Of a stretch of DNA of 64,000 nucleotides, positions 26,556-35,720 are shown piece after piece. Position numbers and translations under genes: made by a program. Under the pieces are notes generated by a model that saw only the letters and a list, made by a program, of their open reading frames with translations, was not told the DNA's origin and ran no database searches. Source of the DNA: G963664835 sp965220775 (GTDB lineage Bacteria > Chloroflexota > UBA6077 > FW602-bin22 > JBCLEL01); assembly GCA_965220775.1 (NCBI GenBank), contig OZ244845.1:2976001-3040000 (forward strand), given 5' to 3'. Within the stretch, counting starts at the first letter, position 1. Each line of letters opens with the position of its first letter.

Positions 26556-27781
26556 AACAACAGTTGGGCCGGCTCTCGTCGATCACGCAAAGGCTGAGGC
26601 CACCACCTGTTCTCCCACTGACCCTCCCACATCGGACGCAGCTTCGGCAACACTCTCGTCGCGGTTAGCCTGATATTTTCCTTAGCCAGATCATGTGGAA
26701 TCGACCCAATCTGGTTGAGTAACATCAGATGGCCGACGTTCAGACTCTTGACCACGTCCTCCAGTTGCTCGGTGACCTGGCTCGGCGTGCCGGCGATAAC
26801 GTTTCCCTGCGCTACAAAGTCCTTCCAACGCATCGCTCCGGTGCGCTGCGCCCAAGTATTGCCGGTCTGCCCTAGCAATCCGGCCTTGATCGTTGCAGTC
26901 GTACGATAGCCAGGCGCCTCGGCAAACCCAGGATAAAAGTGCAGCATCTTGTTATAGAAGTACTCGACGTGGGGACCATATCTCTCCTCCACCTCGCTGG
27001 TCGACTCGCCCACCACCACGAGTTGGAGAAAGCCGGCGTGGTACGGGTTCGGCTCGATGTTCCTCTCCTCGACCCTCCTCCAAAACCCGTCCATGATCTT
27101 CTTGCCACGCCTGAAACCATGGTAGGAGAGGTAGCAGTAAACGTAACTCTTATCCAGCGTCCAATCCCATGTCTCGATTGAGCCCGCTCCCGGAACCCAT
27201 ACCGGAGGGTGGGGCTTTTGAACAGGCCGGGGCCAGATATTCACGTAACGAAGCTGACTAAAGCGACCGTCCCAACTGAATACTTCAGGATCGGTCCATG
27301 CCCGGGCGATCAGGTCCGCAGCTTCGCGGTAGCGCTCTCGTAGGGAGGAAGGGTTGACACCGTAGGTGAAATTCGTATCCATGCTGGTACCGACCGGGAA
27401 TCCCGCCACCAATCGACCGCCACTGATACAGTCCAGCATCGCGTACTCTTCCGCCACCCGAATCGGCGGGTTGTAGAGCGCGATCGACGTGCCCAATACT
27501 ATGATCGCTACGTCTCTAGTTCGACGTACCAGGCTGGCAGCCATCAGGTTCGGCGATGGCATCAGGCCATAGGCGTTGCTATGGTGCTCGTTGACGCAGA
27601 TGCCGTCATAGCCCATCGCCGCGGCGTATTCGAGCTCGTCGAGCGACTGATTGTACGTTACGTGGCCCTGGGCCGGATCGAACAGATCGCTGGGAATGTC
27701 CACCCAGACACTGCGGTACTTTTCAGCGAAGTCGGCCGGCAGGTCTCGATAGGGCATCAGATGGAACATGCAGATCTTCAT
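26552..27781 (-). CDS. LLM class flavin-dependent oxidoreductase (luciferase-like)
   Basis: A 409-residue bacterial-luciferase-like TIM barrel. Characteristic stretches are YDGICVNEHH near residue 60, LGTSIALYNPPIRVAEEYAMLD near residue 95, and SGGRLVAGFPVG near residue 120. Such enzymes use reduced FMN or F420 to oxidise varied substrates. The ATG at 27781 gives the family-typical start MKICMFHLMPY. It is alone on this strand until the TPR lipoprotein 120 bases upstream, and its 3' end overlaps the stop of the convergent TIM-barrel gene. The substrate is not predictable. Confidence 0.87.
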   Translation of the reverse strand: MKICMFHLMPYRDLPADFAEKYRSVWVDIPSDLFDPAQGHVTYNQSLDELEYAAAMGYDGICVNEHHSNAYGLMPSPNLMAASLVRRTRDVAIIVLGTSIALYNPPIRVAEEYAMLDCISGGRLVAGFPVGTSMDTNFTYGVNPSSLRERYREAADLIARAWTDPEVFSWDGRFSQLRYVNIWPRPVQKPHPPVWVPGAGSIETWDWTLDKSYVYCYLSYHGFRRGKKIMDGFWRRVEERNIEPNPYHAGFLQLVVVGESTSEVEERYGPHVEYFYNKMLHFYPGFAEAPGYRTTATIKAGLLGQTGNTWAQRTGAMRWKDFVAQGNVIAGTPSQVTEQLEDVVKSLNVGHLMLLNQIGSIPHDLAKENIRLTATRVLPKLRPMWEGQWENRWWPQPLRDRREPAQLLF

Positions 27782-27901
27782 GCCTTCCGCTCCCTCTAGG
27801 CCAACTGTACCACCCAGATGGCATTTGACAAGGCGCTTCGGGAACCTAGTGTCGACAATAGCTCAAGGAACCACATTTCGCCGGGAAAATCGTGGAACGC
27901 C

Positions 27902-28543
27902 CTAGCCTCCGAACATCTGTATCTGCTGTTTCAGTCTACTTTTCTGCGGCGCATCCGGCTCCAACCTAAGGTATTCTTTATAGTCCGCAGCCGCCTCCTT
28001 CCGCTTGTCACTGCTCTGGTAGGCAACTCCTCGGTTGTAGTAAGCGATGGCATATTCTGCGTCAAGCTCTATGGCCTTGGTGAAGTCGGCTATTGCTTCG
28101 TCGAACTTCCGCTGCTCGCTGTAGGCTTTGCCCCGGAAGTTGTAGGCGGCTACAAGATCGGGGTCTAGCTCGAGCGCCTTGGTAAAGTCGGCGATGGCGC
28201 TTTCAAGCTCGCCTTGCTGGGCGTACGCTTCGCCCCGGTCGCTGTAGGCTCCAACATCGGTCGGATCATCTTCGATAGCCTCGGTGAGCTTGGCGATAGC
28301 CTCGTCCGCCTCGCTCGCCAAGGCTTCCTTCTGCTCCCGCATGCTCGGCCTAGTCGGCGTTGGCGTGAAATGAGCGTGGAGGGGATTGGGCGTTATTGTC
28401 GGTTGCAGGTAAAAGTCGGCCGCGCCTGGGGTGGGCGTTGCCGCGGGTGGTCCTGCCGCTTGACAGGTTGATAGGACTATTAGCAGGAACGCCGCCGCCA
28501 GAACCAAGATGGCATTGGAGCCGTGGCTCAGGTTACTTTTCAT
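27902..28543 (-). CDS. TPR-repeat lipoprotein, copy a
   Basis: A 213-residue secreted lipoprotein. A signal peptide (AILVLAAAFLLIVL) ends at a lipobox-like LSTC, so it is probably anchored by lipid on the outer face of the membrane. A proline-threonine-rich stretch follows, then three tetratricopeptide repeats (starting at VGAYSDRG, VAAYNFRG and IAYYNRG). The ATG at 28543 has ggaggtgg eight bases upstream. Its C-terminal two thirds are nearly identical in DNA to copy b, implying recent duplication or gene conversion. It sits at the end of a sugar ABC importer cluster, so an accessory role in binding or assembling that importer is proposed, not shown. Confidence 0.8.
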   Translation of the reverse strand: MKSNLSHGSNAILVLAAAFLLIVLSTCQAAGPPAATPTPGAADFYLQPTITPNPLHAHFTPTPTRPSMREQKEALASEADEAIAKLTEAIEDDPTDVGAYSDRGEAYAQQGELESAIADFTKALELDPDLVAAYNFRGKAYSEQRKFDEAIADFTKAIELDAEYAIAYYNRGVAYQSSDKRKEAAADYKEYLRLEPDAPQKSRLKQQIQMFGG

Positions 28544-28628
28544 AGCACGCCACCTCCAAAATACTCTCATTGCACTTCTTCAAATCACTGCGCTTCAAGG
28601 TATAAGAGCATCGCGGACTGTCGGAGCT

Positions 28629-29267
28629 CTACCCTCCGAACATCTGTATCTGCTGTTTCAGTCTGCTCTTCTGCGGCGCGTCCGGCTCCAACCTAAGGTA
28701 CTCTTTATAGTCCGCAGCCGCCTCCTTCCGCTTGTCACTGCTTTGGAACGCGACTCCTCGGTTGTAGTAAGCGATGGCATATTCTGCGTCAAGCTCTATG
28801 GCCTTGGTGAAGTCGGCTATTGCTTCCTCGAGCTTCCGCTGCTCGCTGTAGGCTTTGCCCCGGAAGTTGTAGGCGGCTACAAGATCGGGGTCTAGCTCGA
28901 GCGCCTTGGTAAAGTCGGCGATGGCGCTTTCAAGCTCGCCCTGCTGCGCGTACGCTTCGCCCCGGTCGCTGTAGGCTCCAACATCGGTTGGATCGTCTTC
29001 GATAGCCTCGGTGAGCTTGGCGATAGCTTGGTCCGCCTCGCTCGCCAAGGCTTCCTTCTGCTCCCGCATGCTCGGCCGAGTCGGCGTCGGCGTGAAATCA
29101 GCGTGGAGGGGATTGGGTGTTAGGGTGGGTTTTTCCCAATAATCTCTTACACCTGGCGTGGGCGTTGGCGCAGGTGGTCCTGCTTGACATGCTGAAAGAA
29201 CCGTGAGCACCAAGGCCGCCACAACAACTGACATGACTTTCGAGCCGCGACTATTGTTTCTTGGCAT
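28629..29267 (-). CDS. TPR-repeat lipoprotein, copy b
   Basis: A 212-residue lipoprotein with signal peptide (VVVAALVLTVL) and a good lipobox LSAC, a low-complexity PTPTP linker, and the same three TPR units as copy a. From the middle on it differs from copy a at only a few residues (for example Lys-Leu-Glu-Glu for Lys-Phe-Asp-Glu before the AIADFTKAIELD helix). It is directly downstream of the MalG-type permease at 29350 on the same strand. TPR domains bind proteins, so it may bridge the transporter to another envelope component; this is inference from position. Confidence 0.82.
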   Translation of the reverse strand: MPRNNSRGSKVMSVVVAALVLTVLSACQAGPPAPTPTPGVRDYWEKPTLTPNPLHADFTPTPTRPSMREQKEALASEADQAIAKLTEAIEDDPTDVGAYSDRGEAYAQQGELESAIADFTKALELDPDLVAAYNFRGKAYSEQRKLEEAIADFTKAIELDAEYAIAYYNRGVAFQSSDKRKEAAADYKEYLRLEPDAPQKSRLKQQIQMFGG

Positions 29268-29349
29268 GACATCCTTCCAAAGGCCTTTCAGTTCTCCTAT
29301 CGTGAGCCGTCGATCAAAGCGCCAGTTGTTGGTTGCGCCGGCAGCCGGG

Positions 29350-30276
29350 CTAGCCTTTCAGCCCTCCTATCACGACGCCCTGGATGAAGTAGCGCTGAGT
29401 GAAGAAAAAGACCACCATCGGTATCGCGGTCATGGCCACGCTGACCGCCATAATGTAGGTCTCGCGGGCACGATTCAATCCTAGCAGGGAGCCTTCCCAT
29501 ATCCTTATTCCGATCACCAGCGTGAATTTCTCGAGATCGTTCAGATACAGAAGCGGGCGCAGGAAATCGTTGTACTCGCTCATGAAAGTCAAGATCGCGA
29601 TCACTCCCAGAGCCGGCAAGGACATAGGCACGATGATGCGCAAGAAGATTCCGAAGTATCCGCATCCGTCTATCGTCGCCGCATCGTCGTACTCGCGATC
29701 GATAGACATGAAGAACTGGCGCAGCAGAAAGATAGAAAATGCGCTGACGGCGAACCAGTCGGGAACTATCAAAGGAAAGAACGAATTGAGCCAGCCGAGG
29801 TGCTTGAACATAATAAACTGTGGGATCAACTGAACGTAATAAGGCAGCATCATTGTGCCAAGCACTACCACGAACAACGGTGTTCGCGCCCGCGCTCGCA
29901 AGCGGGCAAACGCGTACGCCGCCATACTGCAAGAGATCAGCCGGCCTATCTCTACGCCTACGACAATTGTCATGGTGTTACGTAGACGGTTTACGAACTT
30001 GAACCCCGCCAACGCTTCCGGATAAGCATTCCATACAAAATCGCTCGGAATAAGATTTGGCGGAAAAATGAATACCTCGTGGTCCGGTTTCAATGACGAC
30101 GAGACCAGCCAGGCCAGCGGCCAGACGAATATAATAGCGCCCACTGTGATAACCAGATAAAGCAAAGACCGGCTTATAGTTCGCTGTATGATGGCCGATC
30201 TTGTTTTTCGCGTTCGAAACGTAACCGGCGAGACCACGGAACGCCCTGATTCGCGGACAGCATCGCTCGTAGTCAT
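29350..30276 (-). CDS. carbohydrate ABC transporter permease, MalG type (module 1)
   Basis: A 308-residue membrane permease with about six hydrophobic helices and the EAA loop YDDAATIDGCGYFGIF near residue 200. The ATG at 30276 is chosen because it overlaps the stop of the MalF-type gene by four bases (ATGA) and has ggagaagg upstream; the frame extends ten codons further without support. With the MalF-type subunit it forms the channel of a sugar importer. It is about 90 percent alike by eye to the module 2 permease at 35721, so the pair arose by duplication. It ends in the typical VVIGGLKG. Confidence 0.9.
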   Translation of the reverse strand: MTTSDAVRESGRSVVSPVTFRTRKTRSAIIQRTISRSLLYLVITVGAIIFVWPLAWLVSSSLKPDHEVFIFPPNLIPSDFVWNAYPEALAGFKFVNRLRNTMTIVVGVEIGRLISCSMAAYAFARLRARARTPLFVVVLGTMMLPYYVQLIPQFIMFKHLGWLNSFFPLIVPDWFAVSAFSIFLLRQFFMSIDREYDDAATIDGCGYFGIFLRIIVPMSLPALGVIAILTFMSEYNDFLRPLLYLNDLEKFTLVIGIRIWEGSLLGLNRARETYIMAVSVAMTAIPMVVFFFTQRYFIQGVVIGGLKG

Positions 30277-31250
30277 GCCTTCTCCGCACCTTCGTAGTGT
30301 ACCCACTTTGTCGAGGTGACCAACAGTAGAATCGTCAAGATCAGAATCAGCAAGAAGAGGACCCAGGCCAGCACCGCGGCGTAGCCCATCTGTAGGTACC
30401 GCCAGCCAACGTTATAGAGGTAGAGCACGTAGAAAAGTGAGGCGTTGTTGGGCTTTCCGTTCGTAATCACGAAGCCGGCCGCAAATATTTGAAAAGAGCC
30501 TATGAACCCTGTAACAGTGGTAAAGAAGATGACAAACGTGGTCATCGGAATAGTAACGTGACGCAAACGTTGCAAGGCATTCGCGCCATCTACCTTCGCC
30601 GCATCGTACAGGGTCGTCGGAACGCCTTGCATAGCCGCCAAGTAGAGGATTAAACCACCACCCGCCTGCCAGATTGTCATCAACGCGAAGGACGGAAGTA
30701 CCCATTCCTCGGTGCCCAACCATCCCGGCCCCCGTATGCCAACCAGCCAGAGCAAATAGTTGATCACGCCGAACTCACTGTTCAGCATCCACTGCCACAA
30801 GACAGCCGTCGCCACGATCGGAACTACGGCCGGCAGGTAGTATATAGTTCGCCAGATCGACAGCCCGCGAATGCTCTGGTTGAGCATCAACGCTATCACG
30901 TACCCCACGATTACATTGGCCGGCACCGCAAACAACGTGAAGACCGTGGTGACTCGAAGTGATTTCCAGAACAGAGGGTCCCCGCCCGCGAGCAACCGCT
31001 TGACGTTGTCCAAGCCGACGTATTCTCCCGGAAAAGGAGTCCCGAGAATGTCATATTTGTGGAACACCATAACGGCCGCGGCTATCATCGGTCCGACCGT
31101 GAACCATATGAAGCCGATAATCCAGGGAGAAAGAAACAGGTAGAAGGCGATCTCTTCCTTACCCGACAGGGTATCCCGCCATCTTCTGCGCGGAGCTGTG
31201 GCCGCCAACCCCGCGGGCCTCACGCTTGCCGAGGATGCAATCTGTGACAT
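30273..31250 (-). CDS. carbohydrate ABC transporter permease, MalF/UgpA type (module 1)
   Basis: A 325-residue permease with a first membrane helix at about residues 32-55 (AFYLFLSPWIIGFIWFTVGP) and the EAA loop YDAAKVDGANALQRLRHVTIP near residue 220, which contacts the ATPase. It pairs with the MalG-type protein encoded immediately downstream with a four-base overlap. The gene is separated by about 350 bases from the binding-protein gene upstream. No ATPase gene is nearby; importers of this type commonly share a MalK/MsmK-like ATPase encoded elsewhere. Confidence 0.91.
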   Translation of the reverse strand: MSQIASSASVRPAGLAATAPRRRWRDTLSGKEEIAFYLFLSPWIIGFIWFTVGPMIAAAVMVFHKYDILGTPFPGEYVGLDNVKRLLAGGDPLFWKSLRVTTVFTLFAVPANVIVGYVIALMLNQSIRGLSIWRTIYYLPAVVPIVATAVLWQWMLNSEFGVINYLLWLVGIRGPGWLGTEEWVLPSFALMTIWQAGGGLILYLAAMQGVPTTLYDAAKVDGANALQRLRHVTIPMTTFVIFFTTVTGFIGSFQIFAAGFVITNGKPNNASLFYVLYLYNVGWRYLQMGYAAVLAWVLFLLILILTILLLVTSTKWVHYEGAEKA

Positions 31251-31598
31251 CTCACTCTACACAGCTATCGTTTCTATGGCTTCAGAATATAAGCTACAAG
31301 CCAGCTACGTTCGAACTGGATAACGCTCAGGGATGTATCAAAGAGTAGGTAAGCAGATCTAAGGCGGTATGGAGATTCCCCCGCGAACGCCCGCTCAGCC
31401 ATCTCCGCGCCTTGTGGTGCGTACCGAGAACGAATGAGAGATTCCCTCGTCCCTCACCACGCGAGCCCTCGACGGTCGAATGAGTTGCCTAGGCCGACCT
31501 CGGCTCCACTACCCGAATACCCGCGAGCGCTTGGCCGGCCGACGCCGTTATGCGAAGAATCGTCGGCCGGCCCAAACACATCGATTTACCAGCCTCCG
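31251..31598. other. intergenic gap between binding protein and MalF-type gene (module 1)
   Basis: About 350 bases. The right part is similar to 37640-37974 in module 2, so it was copied with the duplication. No repeat module or hairpin clear enough to call a terminator was seen. Its length suggests that the binding-protein transcript may be partly separated from the permease genes, as is common in sugar importers. Confidence 0.5.
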
Positions 31599-33083
31599 CT
31601 AACCATAGCCCTTGGCGAGTTCGGCATCGATCTCAATCCTTGCTTCTTCCCAGGCTTCCGCCAGCGTCTGCTTGCCTAACAGGTAGCGCTCCCATCCGGA
31701 GCCCAGTGTGGATCTGACGAAGGCGCCTTTGAGGGTGAAGTGTCGCGGGACTGCGTTGACGTCCTCGGCAAGGTGCGGCACTGTCGAATGGCCTGCCAGG
31801 TGAGAGATCGACATCAACAGGGTATCCTTGAACTGGCCCGAATCCAACTCACCAATCCATTTGGCCGGGTTCCACACCGGGATATCGTTGTAGAGTTTTA
31901 TCCGGTTCATCTCATCATCCGTGACGAACTCGATTATCCATTCCGCCGTCTCGTCCTTGAACTTGGACTCCTTGTTCACGCACATAAGGTTGCTCTGGTA
32001 CTGCTGTACACGCTTCTTCGTGTACGGCAGATAGAAGGTCCGAACTTCTACGTCCTTAAACTCATCCCCTTGATGAAAGCCCGCAACCATCGGGAATGTC
32101 AATGAGGCGGCGTGCTTCCCTATGAACGTCTGATGGCCTCCAATCGAGGCCGACACGGACGGATCTGGAATTATCTTTTTGTCTTGTAGTGGGTAAACCC
32201 AGTCGAGCGCTTCGGTCACTTCAGGAGTGGTACAGGTCATTTCCTCCGGCTCGTAAGACCAGGGATCTTCCCAGAACCAGCCCTCGTTACTCATGACGTG
32301 CTGCATGTGGACATCGGTAAGATTCCACTTGATATTCGCCATGAGCGTATCCCAGCCGTATTGCTCGACTTTACCGTCGCTGGTCACCTTGGACAAGTTC
32401 TCGCCCAACTCGATCATGTCGGGCAGCGTCCAGGAGTCGTAGTTCTCCTGCCCCCACAACGGCAGGTCGCTCCTGCCTATACCCTCCGCATCGGCCATAC
32501 CACCATTAACGAAGACGCCCATTGCGCGCGGCGCCGAGAACGGTAGACCTTCCAGCTTGCCCTTGAACCCGCCATCCAACATGAGGTCAACTGCCCAGTT
32601 CTCGTGCTCTGGTCCGATATTGAACGCCTTCAGATAGGTAAGGAAGTCTACGGTTACATCCCGTGCGAAAAAGTCGCCCATCCAGAAAGAGTCAAACAGC
32701 ATTATGTCGGGAGCCACGCCCGCCGCTACTTCAGCCATCAGCTTGGTGTTGAACGAGCCCGGGTATTCAAAGACATTCAACAGGATGCCAGTCTTCACAG
32801 CGATCGGCTCAATGCCCTTCCGGAAGTGATCCGCCCCCCAAGCCGCCATTCTTATCGGGCCGCGCACTCCCCTCCTCTCTACCTCGACTTCGCGGATGAC
32901 CTCTTTCTCTATCTCGACCGGCTTCTCGACGATGCGAGTTACTTCCTTCTCGACGATCTTTTCAACCTCGACGATCTCCGGTTGACAGGCCGCTAGGATG
33001 GGTAAGGCAGCCGTCGCCCCCAATCCGGCCAGAAAAGTGCGCCGTGATAGTCTGCTTGAAAACGCTTTCATAAATTCGGACAT
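31599..33083 (-). CDS. sugar ABC transporter substrate-binding lipoprotein (module 1)
   Basis: A 494-residue extracellular solute-binding protein of family 1. It begins with a twin-arginine signal (SRRTFLAGLG) ending in the lipobox LAAC, so it is exported folded by Tat and lipid-anchored. A charged linker of IVEKEV-like repeats (about residues 36-70) follows, a style typical of Chloroflexota. The rest is the two-lobed binding domain (MAAWGADHFRKGIEP onward). It should capture a sugar or oligosaccharide and deliver it to the permeases at 30273 and 29350. The module 2 copy shares most of its sequence but differs in the central ligand-facing part, so the ligands may differ. Confidence 0.9.
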   Translation of the reverse strand: MSEFMKAFSSRLSRRTFLAGLGATAALPILAACQPEIVEVEKIVEKEVTRIVEKPVEIEKEVIREVEVERRGVRGPIRMAAWGADHFRKGIEPIAVKTGILLNVFEYPGSFNTKLMAEVAAGVAPDIMLFDSFWMGDFFARDVTVDFLTYLKAFNIGPEHENWAVDLMLDGGFKGKLEGLPFSAPRAMGVFVNGGMADAEGIGRSDLPLWGQENYDSWTLPDMIELGENLSKVTSDGKVEQYGWDTLMANIKWNLTDVHMQHVMSNEGWFWEDPWSYEPEEMTCTTPEVTEALDWVYPLQDKKIIPDPSVSASIGGHQTFIGKHAASLTFPMVAGFHQGDEFKDVEVRTFYLPYTKKRVQQYQSNLMCVNKESKFKDETAEWIIEFVTDDEMNRIKLYNDIPVWNPAKWIGELDSGQFKDTLLMSISHLAGHSTVPHLAEDVNAVPRHFTLKGAFVRSTLGSGWERYLLGKQTLAEAWEEARIEIDAELAKGYG

Positions 33084-33451
33084 CCGAGTTCCTCTCCTCG
33101 ATGATACCTTTTCAGTTCAGCCGATCCCCGGATCACAACCAGGGGCGAGCTTGCCGAGCAATTGGCGCGCATCACCCCCTTTTTAATGACTTATCCTATT
33201 CGATTGAATAATGTCTCCGACGATGAACGAAGAAACACTTCCATCGTTCATCACGGAGCGGCTATTAATCCGTTTGATCGATTGTTTCGGTCAACCAGCC
33301 TCGTCGGCGCCGATTAACTATCTCCTTTACGCGCCTCCTTAATCTCAACTGATACCAGTAGGAACCGCACTGACTTCCTGTTTGGCCGACTCCGGTCACC
33401 TTACGCTAGGATAAACTTCCAATTCGGGCGTGTCAACAGACTGGCCGAACT
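33084..33451 (-). promoter_or_regulatory. conserved leader/promoter region of the module 1 binding-protein gene
   Basis: This region resembles 39454-39780 in module 2. Shared blocks include atcaccccctttttaa (about 33171-33186) and the palindrome at 33272-33296. Conservation between diverged duplicates suggests a regulatory role. No confident -35/-10 pair could be assigned. Confidence 0.45.
33272..33296. promoter_or_regulatory. candidate palindromic operator (module 1)
   Basis: A 25-bp imperfect palindrome with arms TTGATCGA and TCGGTCAA, about 190 bases upstream of the binding-protein start. The counterpart at 39650-39674 is more symmetrical. The form and position suit a LacI-type regulator, but no regulator gene is in the window. 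Confidence 0.4.
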
Positions 33452-34204
33452 GTAACTGTTCAGACTTAGGGGCCCAATCTTGTGAGTATCGTTGGTACGA
33501 TAATGGATGGTTCCCGTCACGACCGTTGGTCTCGTCATGCGGGCGTTCGTTGGAATCCCCTCGCACTCGTCATTCCCGCGAAAGCGGGAATCTAGGTGAG
33601 GTGTGGGTTGTGGCAATGACACCTAGAAATCTCCCACCAACCAATGCATCCAATTTTCATACCTTGGTGTGCCGGCGCCAGCCAGCATGGGCGATTCGTA
33701 CGAAAATGTGCCCTCCAATCAACCTCGATGCCGGCTCTCCACGGGCGAAACTTGCCGAATTGTAGACCGATGGGCGTTGGCGGAATGAGAAAATGTAGCG
33801 CGGGGGCTTGTCCCCCGCTGGGGTCGGGGTGAGGCGTAGCAGAACCCACCGTGCCAATTTGCTGTACCAAACCACAACTCCCGCTTTTCATACCTTGGTG
33901 TGCCGGCGCCAGCCGGCATGAGCGATTGCTATGAAAGCATGTCCCGGACTCCGATCCGGGATAGACCGCCTGATTAACATCTCATCGTCGTTCCCACAAC
34001 CGCTACCGTCATTCGCGGCGTCCCTACCGTCATTCCCGCCCCCCACGTCGTCATTCCGGCGAAAGCCGGAATCCACGCGAGGGGCGGCCGGCGCACCCGT
34101 GCCACGTCGAGTCGCTATGGGCAGTTCCGCCACAACCTAGGGTCCTTGTTCGATCACAATTCGCACAGGCGCAGGACGAATTACTCTCAAATCTGAACAG
34201 TTAC
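33452..34204. repeat. R2 inverted-repeat element, copy c (753 bp), filled with R1 repeat
   Basis: The ends read GTAACTGTTCAGACTT and, on the other strand, GTAACTGTTCAGATTT, a near-perfect terminal inverted repeat of the R2 family. The octamers outside are gccgaact (33444-33451) and cccgaact (34205-34212), 7 of 8 matching. Inside, most of the R2 core is replaced by an R1 mosaic (about 33560-34130) with hairpins at 33653-33706 and 33886-33940. The element is absent from the same place in module 2, so it entered after duplication or was lost from the other copy. Confidence 0.85.
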
Positions 34205-34371
34205 CCCGAACTAGAAGGCTCGAGATTCATGCAGATAGTAGATGGCACTGTGTGTAGGTACCAAAGAGCCGGAGATCGCGCCGTCGCTTTGCCCTTCGCA
34301 ATGATACCGACCACTACGATTCGAGCGAAGCGATGAAATCTCATCAGCCCTTCATTGCCGAGCAGGTTCCT

Positions 34372-34500
34372 GATGCGGCCGGCCGAGGTATTCCAAGATT
34401 CTTGGAGAAAAAATGACGGATCGACTCAGCAACTGGAAGCCCGGAGACCCCATAGGCTACATCAGTCCACAGATTCCTGGGTGCGAAATACCCCCCTTCC
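34372..34500 (+). pseudogene. 5' fragment of the GH127-like gene (upstream region plus 29 codons)
   Basis: Bases 34372-34500 match 39982-40110 almost exactly: the upstream stretch, the ttggagaaaa ribosome binding site, the ATG (34413) and about 29 codons. The match stops at 34500, where the sequence switches to an antisense TPR-lipoprotein fragment. This is the truncated GH127-like gene of module 1 and marks the joint of the tandem duplication. It cannot make an enzyme. Confidence 0.85.
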
Positions 34501-34737
34501 TTCTGCTCCCGCATGCTCGGCCTGGTCGGTGACGGCGTCTGCGGGCCCGTAGGCGACTTCGTCAACCAAGTAGCAGGCTGATTATAGAAGTCCCTTTGGC
34601 CTGGTACGTTTGCACTGCCACGGGTAGGCGGTGCTGGAGGTGGCCCCGCCGCTTAACAGGCTGATATAGCCGTTTGCAGGAATGCTGCCGCCAAACATTA
34701 AGATGGCACGGCGGCTACGGCTGAGCTTACTTCTCAT
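34500..34737 (-). pseudogene. broken 5' part of a TPR lipoprotein gene (copy a homologue)
   Basis: Read on the minus strand from an ATG at 34737, the DNA resembles the first 80 or so codons of TPR lipoprotein copy a (shared signal-peptide, AAGPP and TRPSMREQKE regions), but with frame disruptions and an in-frame stop. It ends at 34500 at the junction with the GH127-like fragment. It is the remnant of copy a in module 2. Confidence 0.8.
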
Positions 34738-34785
34738 TTATTTGTCGGGGGGCGTCGCTAAGGGCGACGGTTTGCCGCAGGGACC

Positions 34786-35427
34786 CTATTCTCCGTACAA
34801 TTGTATCAATTGTTTGACTTGAGCCCGCTCCGGCGCGTCCGGCCTCAACTCAAGGTATTTCTTATAGTCCTCAGCAGCCTCCTTACGCCGCTGACTGTTT
34901 TGTAAGGCAACTCCTCGGTTGTAATAGGCGATAGCATAGTCTGCGTCAAGCTGGATTGCTTTGGTCAAGTCAGCTATCGCTTCGTCGAACTTGCGCTGCT
35001 CGCCGTAAGATTTGCCCCGGTTGTTATAGGCGGTCACTAAGTTAGGGTCAAGCTCAATAGCTTTGGTAAAATCAGCAACGCTCTCTTCCAGTTTGTCTTG
35101 CTTGGCGTAAGCAAGACCCCGTTCGTTGTAGGCTCCGGCATCGGTTGGATCATCTTCGATAGCCTTGGTGAGCTTGGCGACAGCCTGGTCCATCTCGCTC
35201 TCCAAGGCCTCTTTCTGCTCAAGCCTGGTGGGGCTAGTCGGCGACGGCGTGAAATGGGCCTTGGCGGGATTAGGTGTGAACGTAGAAACCACCCACCTAC
35301 TCTTAAACCCGGGGGTGGGCGTAGGCGGCGGTGGCCCCGCCGCTTGACAGGCTGAAAATATTGTTAGCAGACAGGCCGCCACTACGACTGCGACCACTCT
35401 GAAGCTATAACTATTGTTACTTAGCAC
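34786..35427 (-). CDS. TPR-repeat lipoprotein, copy c (module 2)
   Basis: A 213-residue lipoprotein with signal peptide (VVAVVVAACLLTIF), lipobox FSAC, a proline-rich linker and three TPR units (starting AGAYNERG, VTAYNNRG and IAYYNRG). It corresponds to copy b of module 1 but is clearly more diverged than copies a and b are from each other. The start is a GTG at 35427, aligned with the ATG of copy b (both followed by the Asn-Asn-Ser codons); a longer frame exists but lacks similarity. It lies downstream of the module 2 MalG-type permease, keeping the lipoprotein-permease association. Confidence 0.8.
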   Translation of the reverse strand: MLSNNSYSFRVVAVVVAACLLTIFSACQAAGPPPPTPTPGFKSRWVVSTFTPNPAKAHFTPSPTSPTRLEQKEALESEMDQAVAKLTKAIEDDPTDAGAYNERGLAYAKQDKLEESVADFTKAIELDPNLVTAYNNRGKSYGEQRKFDEAIADLTKAIQLDADYAIAYYNRGVALQNSQRRKEAAEDYKKYLELRPDAPERAQVKQLIQLYGE

Positions 35428-35720
35428 GGTATTAACCCAACGCTTTTCGATTAGAGTATGTTTGGGGCTCAAAGGGCATTGTTTAGCGCTCCGCTTAGCC
35501 GGCGAAAACCGGGAATCTCACCGAATGAGATTGCATCGGGCATTTCCTCGGGGCGACCTCATAATGACAGACCTTCTTAAGTCATTGATCAGACTGACGG
35601 GGACAAGCAATCTTTTCCATACACAAGCCATTCGTAGTCGTGAGATTAGCGAAGCGAAAAGCCCTGTTATTTGCCACCTCCTGTTGGTCTTGATCCGCCC
35701 ACAACTGGGCGCCGGACGGG

